Shown in pieces: positions 49,101-61,000 of a DNA stretch of 64,000 bases. Within the stretch, counting starts at the first letter, position 1. Each line of letters begins with the position of its first letter. The position numbers and the translations under genes are program-made. Source of the DNA: Panagrolaimus kolymaensis (Eukaryota; Nematoda; Chromadorea; Rhabditida; Panagrolaimidae); contig JAJQJQ010000023.1 in assembly GCA_028622995.1 (NCBI GenBank), forward strand, positions 558,001 through 622,000. The letters run 5' to 3'. The notes below the pieces were generated by a model that was given only the letters and a program-made list of their open reading frames with translations, was not told where the DNA came from and did no database searches.

Positions 49101-52100
49101 TTATTTTTTTATCCTAAAATTGTTTTTTTTTTTTAGTTTTAAATAAACGAACATCACAAACTCAAAAAAAACAGTGAAGATTAATTTCTCTTCTTTAAAA
49201 ATAGTAACTCAAGCTATTGCCATCTTGGACATTATTATTTTTTTATCCTAAAATTGTTTTTGTTTTTTAGTTTTAAATAAACGAACATCACAAACTCAAA
49301 AAAAACAGTGAAGATTAATTTCTCTTCTTTAAAAATAGTAACTCAAGCTATTGCCTTTTTGGGCTAAATCAAATATTTTTATCCATAAAATTGTTTTTGT
49401 TTTTTAGTTTTAAATAAACGAACATCACAAACTCAAAAAAATCAACGAAGATTAATTTCTCTTCTTTAAAAATAGTAACTCAAGCTATTGCCTTCTTGGG
49501 CTAAATCAAATATTTTTATCCATAAAATTGTTTTTTTTTTTTAGTTTTAAATAAACGACATCACAAACTCAAAAAAATCAACGAAGATTAATTTCTCTTC
49601 TTTAAAAATAGTAACTCAAGCTATTGCCATCTTGGACATTATTATTTTTTTATCCTAAAATTGTTTTTGTTTTTTAGTTTTAAATAAACGAACATCACAA
49701 ACTCAAAAAAAACAGTGAAGATTAATTTCTCTTCTTTAAAAATAGTAACTCAAGCTATTGCCATCTTGGACATTATTATTTTTTTATCCTAAAATTGTTT
49801 TTGTTATTTAGTTTTAAATAAACGAACATCACAAACTCAAAAAAATCAGTGAGGATTAATTTCTCTTCTTTAAAAATAGTAACTCAAGCTATTGCCTTCT
49901 TGGGCTAAATCCAATATTTTTATCCATAAAATTGTTTTTGTTATTTAGTTTTAAATAAACGAACATCACAAACCCAAAAAAAACAGTGAGGATTAATTTC
50001 TCTTCTTTAAAAATAGTAACTCAAGCTATTGCCTTTTTGGGCTAAATCAAATATTTTTATCCATATAATTGTTTTTGTTTTTTAGTTTTAAATAAACGAA
50101 CATCACAAACTCAAAAAAAACAGTGAAGATTAATTTCTCTTCTTTAAAAATAGTAACTCATGCTATTGCCTTTTTGGGCTAAATCAAATATTTTTATCCA
50201 TAAAATTGTTTTTGTTTTTTAGTTTTAAATAAACGAACATCACAAACTCAAAAAAATCAGTGAGGATTAATTTCTCTTCTTTAAAAATAGTAACTCAAGC
50301 TATTGCCTTCTTGGGCTAAATCCAATATTTTTATCCATAAAATTGTTTTTGTTTTTTAGTTTTAAATAAACGAACATCACAAACTCAAAAAAATCAGTGA
50401 GGATTAATTTCTCTTCTTTAAAAATAGTAACTCAAGCTATTGCCTTCTTGGGCTAAATCCAATATTTTTATCCATATAATTGTTTTTGTTTTTTAGTTTT
50501 AAATAAACGAACATCACAAACTCAAAAACATCAATGAAGATTAATTTCTCTTCTTTAAAAATAGTAACTCAAGCTATTGCCTTCTTGGGCTAAATCAAAT
50601 ATTTTTATCCATAAAATTGTTTTTGTTTTTTAGTTTTAAATAAACGAACATCACAAACTCAAAAAAATCAATGAAGATTAATTTCTCTTCTTTAAAAATA
50701 GTAACTCAAGCTATTGCCTTCTTGGGCTAAATCAAATATTTTTATCCTAAAATTGTTTTTGTTTTTTAGTTTTAAATAAACGAACATCACAAACTCAAAA
50801 AAATCAGTGAGGATTAATTTCTCTTCTTTAAAAATAGTAACTCAAGCTATTGCCTTCTTGGGCTAAATCCAATATTTTTATCCATATAATTGTTTTTGTT
50901 TTTTAGTTTTAAATAAACGAACATCACAAACTCAAAAACATCAATGAAGATTAATTTCTCTTCTTTAAAAATAGTAACTCAAGCTATTGCCTTCTTGGGC
51001 TAAATCAAATATTTTTATCCATAAAATTGTTTTTGTTTTTTAGTTTTAAATAAACGAACATCACAAACTCAAAAAAATCAATGAAGATTAATTTCTCTTC
51101 TTTAAAAATAGTAACTCAAGCTATTGCCTTCTTGGGCTAAATCAAATATTTTTATCCTAAAATTGTTTTTGTTTTTTAGTTTTAAATAAACGAACATCAC
51201 AAACGCAAAAAAATCAACGAAGATTAATTTCTCTTCTTTAAAAATAGTAACTCAAGCTATTGCCTTCTTGGGCTAAATCAAATATTTTTATCCATAAAAT
51301 TGTTTTTGTTTTTTAGTTTTAAATAAACGAACATCACAAACTCAAAAAAATCAATGAGGATTAATTTCTCTTCTTTAAAAATAGTAACTCAAGCTATTGC
51401 CTTCTTGGGCTAAATCCAATATTTTTATCCATATAATTGTTTTTGTTTTTTAGTTTTAAATAAACGAACATCACAAACTCAAAAAAAACAGTGAAGATTA
51501 ATTTCTCTTCTTTAAAAATAGTAACTCATGCTATTGCCTTCTTGGGCTAAATCAAATATTTTTATCCATAAAATTGTTTTTGTTTTTTAGTTTTAAATAA
51601 ACGAACATCACAAACGCAAAAAAATCAACGAAGATTAATTTCTCTTCTTTAAAAATAGTAACTCAAGCTATTGCCTTCTTGGGCTAAATCCAATATTTTT
51701 ATCCATATAATTGTTTTTGTTTTTTAGTTTTAAATAAACGAACATCACAAACTCAAAAAAAACAGTGAAGATTAATTTCTCTTCTTTAAAAATAGTAACT
51801 CAAGCTATTGCCTTCTTGGGCTAAATCAAATATTTTTATCCATAAAATTGTTTTTGTTTTTTAGTTTTAAATAAACGAACATCACAAACTCAAAAAAATC
51901 AACGAAGATTAATTTCTCTTCTTTAAAAATAGTAACTCAAGCTATTGCCATCTTGGACATTATTATTTTTTTATCCTAAAATTGTTTTTGTTTTTTAGTT
52001 TTAAATAAACGAACATCACAAACTCAAAAAAAACAGTGAAGATTAATTTCTCTTCTTTAAAAATAGTAACTCAAGCTATTGCCTTCTTGGGCTAAATCAA

Positions 52101-55000
52101 ATATTTTTATCCATAAAATTGTTTTTTTTTTTTAGTTTTAAATAAACGAACATCACAAACTCAAAAAAATCAACGAAGATTAATTTCTCTTCTTTAAAAA
52201 TAGTAACTCAAGCTATTGCCTTCTTGGGCTAAATCAAATATTTTTATCCATAAAATTGTTTTTGTTTTTTAGTTTTAAATAAACGAACATCACAAACTCA
52301 AAAAAATCAACGAAGATTAATTTCTCTTCTTTAAAAATAGTAACTCAAGCTATTGCCTTCTTGGGCTAAATCAAATATTTTTATCCATAAAATTGTTTTT
52401 TTTTTTTATTTTTAAATAAACGAACATCACAAACTCAAAAAAATCAACGAAGATTAATTTCTCTTCTTTAAAAATAGTAACTCAAGCTATTGCCATCTTG
52501 GACATTATTATTTTTTTATCCTAAAATTGTTTTTTTTTTTTAGTTTTAAATAAACGAACATCACAAACTCAAAAAAAACAGTGAAGATTAATTTCTCTTC
52601 TTTAAAAATAGTAACTCAAGCTATTGCCATCTTGGACATTATTATTTTTTTATCCTAAAATTGTTTTTGTTTTTTAGTTTTAAATAAACGAACATCACAA
52701 ACTCAAAAAAAACAGTGAAGATTAATTTCTCTTCTTTAAAAATAGTAACTCAAGCTATTGCCTTTTTGGGCTAAATCAAATATTTTTATCCATAAAATTG
52801 TTTTTGTTTTTTAGTTTTAAATAAACGAACATCACAAACTCAAAAAAATCAACGAAGATTAATTTCTCTTCTTTAAAAATAGTAACTCAAGCTATTGCCT
52901 TCTTGGGCTAAATCAAATATTTTTATCCATAAAATTGTTTTTTTTTTTTAGTTTTAAATAAACGACATCACAAACTCAAAAAAATCAACGAAGATTAATT
53001 TCTCTTCTTTAAAAATAGTAACTCAAGCTATTGCCATCTTGGACATTATTATTTTTTTATCCTAAAATTGTTTTTGTTTTTTAGTTTTAAATAAACGAAC
53101 ATCACAAACTCAAAAAAAACAGTGAAGATTAATTTCTCTTCTTTAAAAATAGTAACTCAAGCTATTGCCATCTTGGACATTATTATTTTTTTATCCTAAA
53201 ATTGTTTTTGTTATTTAGTTTTAAATAAACGAACATCACAAACTCAAAAAAATAAGTGAGGATTAATTTCTCTTCTTTAAAAATAGTAACTCAAGCTATT
53301 GCCTTCTTGGGCTAAATCCAATATTTTTATCCATAAAATTGTTTTTGTTATTTAGTTTTAAATAAACGAACATCACAAACCCAAAAAAAACAGTGAGGAT
53401 TAATTTCTCTTCTTTAAAAATAGTAACTCAAGCTATTGCCTTTTTGGGCTAAATCAAATATTTTTATCCATATAATTGTTTTTGTTTTTTAGTTTTAAAT
53501 AAACGAACATCACAAACTCAAAAAAAACAGTGAAGATTAATTTCTCTTCTTTAAAAATAGTAACTCATGCTATTGCCTTTTTGGGCTAAATCAAATATTT
53601 TTATCCATAAAATTGTTTTTGTTTTTTAGTTTTAAATAAACGAACATCACAAACTCAAAAAAATCAGTGAGGATTAATTTCTCTTCTTTAAAAATAGTAA
53701 CTCAAGCTATTGCCTTCTTGGGCTAAATCCAATATTTTTATCCATAAAATTGTTTTTGTTTTTTAGTTTTAAATAAACGAACATCACAAACTCAAAAAAA
53801 TCAGTGAGGATTAATTTCTCTTCTTTAAAAATAGTAACTCAAGCTATTGCCTTCTTGGGCTAAATCCAATATTTTTATCCATATAATTGTTTTTGTTTTT
53901 TAGTTTTAAATAAACGAACATCACGAACTCAAAAACATCAATGAAGATTAATTTCTCTTCTTTAAAAATAGTAACTCAAGCTATTGCCTTCTTGGGCTAA
54001 ATCAAATATTTTTATCCATAAAATTGTTTTTGTTTTTTAGTTTTAAATAAACGAACATCACAAACTCAAAAAAATCAATGAAGATTAATTTCTCTTCTTT
54101 AAAAATAGTAACTCAAGCTATTGCCTTCTTGGGCTAAATCAAATATTTTTATCCTAAAATTGTTTTTGTTTTTTAGTTTTAAATAAACGAACATCACAAA
54201 CTCAAAAAAATCAGTGAGGATTAATTTCTCTTCTTTAAAAATAGTAACTCAAGCTATTGCCTTCTTGGGCTAAATCCAATATTTTTATCCATATAATTGT
54301 TTTTGTTTTTTAGTTTTAAATAAACGAACATCACAAACTCAAAAACATCAATGAAGATTAATTTCTCTTCTTTAAAAATAGTAACTCAAGCTATTGCCTT
54401 CTTGGGCTAAATCAAATATTTTTATCCATAAAATTGTTTTTGTTTTTTAGTTTTAAATAAACGAACATCACAAACTCAAAAAAATCAATGAAGATTAATT
54501 TCTCTTCTTTAAAAATAGTAACTCAAGCTATTGCCTTCTTGGGCTAAATCAAATATTTTTATCCTAAAATTGTTTTTGTTTTTTAGTTTTAAATAAACGA
54601 ACATCACAAACGCAAAAAAATCAACGAAGATTAATTTCTCTTCTTTAAAAATAGTAACTCAAGCTATTGCCTTCTTGGGCTAAATCAAATATTTTTATCC
54701 ATAAAATTGTTTTTGTTTTTTAGTTTTAAATAAACGAACATCACAAACTCAAAAAAATCAATGAGGATTAATTTCTCTTCTTTAAAAATAGTAACTCAAG
54801 CTATTGCCTTCTTGGGCTAAATCCAATATTTTTATCCATATAATTGTTTTTGTTTTTTAGTTTTAAATAAACGAACATCACAAACTCAAAAAAAACAGTG
54901 AAGATTAATTTCTCTTCTTTAAAAATAGTAACTCATGCTATTGCCTTCTTGGGCTAAATCAAATATTTTTATCCATAAAATTGTTTTTGTTTTTTAGTTT
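46200..55000 (+). repeat. Satellite block 6: 20-monomer higher-order repeat in three copies
   Basis: Three independent marker variants give the same offsets: ATTTTTAAAT after a T-run (46276, 49001, 52408), CGACATCAC lacking one A (46831, 49556, 52963) and TTGTTATTTAG (47081, 49806, 53213). Offsets are 2,725 bp (20 monomers) then 3,407 bp (25 monomers), so the second interval has five extra monomers, probably near 51.7-52.4 kb. ATCCAATATTTT and CATATAATTG variants are confined mostly to this block and its edge. Confidence 0.85.
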
Positions 55001-58000
55001 TAAATAAACGAACATCACAAACGCAAAAAAATCAACGAAGATTAATTTCTCTTCTTTAAAAATAGTAACTCAAGCTATTGCCTTCTTGGGCTAAATCCAA
55101 TATTTTTATCCATATAATTGTTTTTGTTTTTTAGTTTTAAATAAACGAACATCACAAACTCAAAAAAAACAGTGAAGATTAATTTCTCTTCTTTAAAAAT
55201 AGTAACTCATGCTATTGCCTTCTTGGGCTAAATCAAATATTTTTATCCATAAAATTGTTTTTGTTTTTTAGTTTTAAATAAACGAACATCACAAACGCAA
55301 AAAAATCAACGAAGATTAATTTCTCTTCTTTAAAAATAGTAACCCAAGCTATTGCCTTCTTGGGCTAAATCAAATATTTTTATCCTAAAATTGTTTTTGT
55401 TTTTTAGTTTTAAATAAACGAACATAACAAACTCAAAAAAATCAATGAGGATTAATTTCTCTTCTTTAAAAATAGTAACTCAAGCTATTGCCTTCTTGGG
55501 CTAAATCCAATATTTTTATCCATATAATTGTTTTTGTTTTTTAGTTTTAAATAAACGAACATCACAAACTCAAAAAAAACAGTGAAGATTAATTTCTCTT
55601 CTTTAAAAATAGTAACTCATGCTATTGCCTTCTTGGGCTAAATCAAATATTTTTATCCATAAAATTGTTTTTGTTTTTTAGTTTTAAATAAACGAACATC
55701 ACAAACGCAAAAAAATCAACGAAGATTAATTTCTCTTCTTTAAAAATAGTAACTCAAGCTATTGCCTTCTTGGGCTAAATCAAATATTTTTATCCTAAAA
55801 TTGTTTTTGTTTTTTAGTTTTAAATAAACGAACATCACAAACGCAAAAAAATCAACGAAGATTAATTTCTCTTCTTTAAAAATAGTAACTCAAGCTATTG
55901 CCTTCTTGGGCTAAATCAAATATTTTTATCCATAAAATTGTTTTTGTTTTTTAGTTTTAAATAAACGAACATCACAAACTCAAAAAAATCAATGAAGATT
56001 AATTTCTCTTCTTTAAAAATAGTAACTCAAGCTATTGCCTTCTTGGGCTAAATCAAATATTTTTATCCTAAAATTGTTTTTGTTTTTTAGTTTTAAATAA
56101 ACGAACATCACAAACGCAAAAAAATCAACGAAGATTAATTTCTCTTCTTTAAAAATAGTAACTCAAGCTATTGCCTTCTTGGGCTAAATCAAATATTTTT
56201 ATCCATAAAATTGTTTTTGTTTTTTAGTTTTAAATAAACGAACATCACAAACTCAAAAAAATCAATGAAGATTAATTTCTCTTCTTTAAAAATAGTAACT
56301 CAAGCTATTGCCTTCTTGGGCTAAATCAAATATTTTTATCCATAAAATTGTTTTTGTTTTTTAGTTTTAAATAAACGAACATCACAAACTCAAAAAAATC
56401 AATGAAGATTAATTTCTCTTCTTTAAAAATAGTAACTCAAGCTATTGCCTTCTTGGGCTAAATCAAATATTTTTATCCATAAAATTGTTTTTGTTTTTTA
56501 GTTTTAAATAAACGAACATCACAAACTCAAAAAAATCAATGAAGATTAATTTCTCTTCTTTAAAAATAGTAACTCAAGCTATTGCCTTCTTGGGCTAAAT
56601 CAAATATTTTTATCCATAAAATTGTTTTTGTTTTTTAGTTTTAAATAAACGAACATCACAAACTCAAAAAAATCAATGAAGATTAATTTCTCTTCTTTAA
56701 AAATAGTAACTCAAGCTATTGCCTTCTTGGGCTAAATCAAATATTTTTATCCTAAAATTGTTTTTGTTTTTTAGTTTTAAATAAACGAACATCACAAACT
56801 CAAAAAAATCAATGAAGATTAATTTCTCTTCTTTAAAAATAGTAACTCAAGCTATTGCCTTCTTGGGCTAAATCAAATATTTTTATCCTAAAATTGTTTT
56901 TGTTTTTTAGTTTTAAATAAACGAACATCACAAACTCAAAAAAATCAACGAAGATTAATTTCTCTTCTTTAAAAATAGTAACTCAAGCTATTGCCTTCTT
57001 GGGCTTAATCAAATATTTTTATCCATAAAATTGTTTTTGTTTTTTAGTTTTAAATAAACGAACATCACAAACTCAAAAAAATCAATGAAGATTAATTTCT
57101 CTTCTTTAAAAATAGTAACTCAAGCTATTGCCTTCTTGGGCTAAATCAAATATTTTTATCCATAAAATTGTTTTTGTTTTTTGTTTTAAATAAACGAACA
57201 TCACAAACTCAAAAAAATCAATGAAGATATATTTCTCTTCTTTAAAAATAGTAACTCAAGCTATTGCCTTCTTGGGCTAAATCAAATATTTTTATCCATA
57301 AAATTGTTTTTGTTTTTTAGTTTTAAATAAACGAACATCACAAACTCAAAAAAATCAATGAAGATTAATTTCTCTTCTTTAAAAATAGTAACTCAAGCTA
57401 TTGCCTTCTTGGGCTAAATCAAATATTTTTATCCATAAAATTGTTTTTGTTTTTTAGTTTTAAATAAACGAACATCACAAACTCAAAAAAATCAATGAAG
57501 ATTAATTTCTCTTCTTTAAAAATAGTAACTCAAGCTATTGCCTTCTTGGGCTAAATCAAATATTTTTATCCATAAAATTGTTTTTGTTTTTTGTTTTAAA
57601 TAAACGAACATCACAAACTCAAAAAAATCAATGAAGATTAATTTCTCTTCTTTAAAAATAGTAACTCAAGCTATTGCCTTCTTGGGCTAAATCAAATATT
57701 TTTATCCTAAAATTGTTTTTGTTTTTTAGTTTTAAATAAACGAACATCACAAACGCAAAAAAATCAACGAAGATTAATTTCTCTTCTTTAAAAATAGTAA
57801 CTCAAGCTATTGCCTTCTTGGGCTAAATCAAATATTTTTATCCTAAAATTGTTTTTGTTTTTTAGTTTTAAATAAACGAACATCACAAACGCAAAAAAAT
57901 CAACGAAGATTAATTTCTCTTCTTTAAAAATAGTAACTCAAGCTATTGCCTTCTTGGGCTAAATCAAATATTTTTATCCATAAAATTGTTTTTGTTTTTT

Positions 58001-61000
58001 AGTTTTAAATAAACGAACATCACAAACTCAAAAAAATCAATGAAGATTAATTTCTCTTCTTTAAAAATAGTAACTCAAGCTATTGCCTTCTTGGGCTAAA
58101 TCAAATATTTTTATCCATAAAATTGTTTTTGTTTTTTGTTTTAAATAAACGAACATCACAAACTCAAAAAAATCAATGAAGATTAATTTCTCTTCTTTAA
58201 AAATAGTAACTCAAGCTATTGCCTTCTTGGGCTAAATCAAATATTTTTATCCATAAAATTGTTTTTGTTTTTTAGTTTTAAATAAACGAACATCACAAAC
58301 TCAAAAAAATCAATGAAGATTAATTTCTCTTCTTTAAAAATAGTAACTCAAGCTATTGCCTTCTTGGGCTAAATCAAATATTTTTATCCATAAAATTGTT
58401 TTTGTTTTTTAGTTTTAAATAAACGAACATCACAAACTCAAAAAAATCAATGAAGATTAATTTCTCTTCTTTAAAAATAGTAACTCAAGCTATTGCCTTC
58501 TTGGGCTAAATCAAATATTTTTATCCTAAAATTGTTTTTGTTTTTTAGTTTTAAATAAACGAACATCACAAACGCAAAAAAATCAACGAAGATTAATTTC
58601 TCTTCTTTAAAAATAGTAACTCAAGCTATTGCCTTCTTGGGCTAAATCAAATATTTTTATCCTAAAATTGTTTTTGTTTTTTCGTTTTAAATAAACGAAC
58701 ATCACAAACGCAAAAAAATCAACGAAGATTAATTTCTCTTCTTTAAAAATAGTAACTCAAGCTATTGCCTTCTTGGGCTAAATCAAATATTTTTATCCTA
58801 AAATTGTTTTTGTTTTTTAGTTTTAAATAAACGAACATCACAAACGCAAAAAAATCAACGAAGATTAATTTCTCTTCTTTAAAAATAGTAACTCAAGCTA
58901 TTGCCTTCTTGGGCTAAATCAAATATTTTTATCCTAAAATTGTTTTTGTTTTTTGTTTTAAATAAACGAACATCACAAACTCAAAAAAATCAATGAAGAT
59001 TAATTTCTCTTCTTTAAAAATAGTAACTCAAGCTATTGCCTTCTTGGGCTAAATCAAATATTTTTATCCATAAAATTGTTTTTGTTTTTTGTTTTAAATA
59101 AACGAACATCACAAACTCAAAAAAATCAATGAAGATTAATTTCTCTTCTTTAAAAATAGTAACTCAAGCTATTGCCTTCTTGGGCTAAATCAAATATTTT
59201 TATCCATAAAATTGTTTTTGTTTTTTAGTTTTAAATAAACGAACATCACAAACTCAAAAAAATCAATGAAGATTAATTTCTCTTCTTTAAAAATAGTAAC
59301 TCAAGCTATTGCCTTCTTGGGCTAAATCAAATATTTTTATCCATAAAATTGTTTTTGTTTTTTGTTTTAAATAAACGAACATCACAAACTCAAAAAAATC
59401 AATGAAGATTAATTTCTCTTCTTTAAAAATAGTAACTCAAGCTATTGCCTTCTTGGGCTAAATCAAATATTTTTATCCATAAAATTGTTTTTGTTTTTTA
59501 GTTTTAAATAAACGAACATCACAAACTCAAAAAAATCAATGAAGATTAATTTCTCTTCTTTAAAAATAGTAACTCAAGCTATTGCCTTCTTGGGCTAAAT
59601 CAAATATTTTTATCCATAAAATTGTTTTTGTTTTTTAGTTTTAAATAAACGAACATCACAAACTCAAAAAAATCAATGAAGATTAATTTCTCTTCTTTAA
59701 AAATAGTAACTCAAGCTATTGCCTTCTTGGGCTAAATCAAATATTTTTATCCTAAAATTGTTTTTGTTTTTTAGTTTTAAATAAACGAACATCACAAACG
59801 CAAAAAAATCAACGAAGATTAATTTCTCTTCTTTAAAAATAGTAACTCAAGCTATTGCCTTCTTGGGCTAAATCAAATATTTTTATCCTAAAATTGTTTT
59901 TGTTTTTTAGTTTTAAATAAACGAACATCACAAACGCAAAAAAATCAACGAAGATTAATTTCTCTTCTTTAAAAATAGTAACTCAAGCTATTGCCTTCTT
60001 GGGCTAAATCAAATATTTTTATCCTAAAATTGTTTTTGTTTTTTAGTTTTAAATAAACGAACATCACAAACGCAAAAAAATCAACGAAGATTAATTTCTC
60101 TTCTTTAAAAATAGTAACTCAAGCTATTGCCTTCTTGGGCTAAATCAAATATTTTTATCCATAAAATTGTTTTTGTTTTTTAGTTTTAAATAAACGAACA
60201 TCACAAACTCAAAAAAATCAATGAAGATTAATTTCTCTTCTTTAAAAATAGTAACTCAAGCTATTGCCTTCTTGGGCTAAATCAAATATTTTTATCCATA
60301 AAATTGTTTTTGTTTTTTGTTTTAAATAAACGAACATCACAAACTCAAAAAAATCAATGAAGATTAATTTCTCTTCTTTAAAAATAGTAACTCAAGCTAT
60401 TGCCTTCTTGGGCTAAATCAAATATTTTTATCCATAAAATTGTTTTTGTTTTTTAGTTTTAAATAAACGAACATCACAAACTCAAAAAAATCAATGAAGA
60501 TTAATTTCTCTTCTTTAAAAATAGTAACTCAAGCTATTGCCTTCTTGGGCTAAATCAAATATTTTTATCCATAAAATTGTTTTTGTTTTTTAGTTTTAAA
60601 TAAACGAACATCACAAACTCAAAAAAATCAATGAAGATTAATTTCTCTTCTTTAAAAATAGTAACTCAAGCTATTGCCTTCTTGGGCTAAATCAAATATT
60701 TTTATCCATAAAATTGTTTTTGTTTTTTAGTTTTAAATAAACGAACATCACAAACTCAAAAAAATCAATGAAGATTAATTTCTCTTCTTTAAAAATAGTA
60801 ACTCAAGCTATTGCCTTCTTGGGCTAAATCAAATATTTTTATCCATAAAATTGTTTTTGTTTTTTAGTTTTAAATAAACGAACATCACAAACTCAAAAAA
60901 ATCAATGAAGATTAATTTCTCTTCTTTAAAAATAGTAACTCAAGCTATTGCCTTCTTGGGCTAAATCAAATATTTTTATCCATAAAATTGTTTTTGTTTT

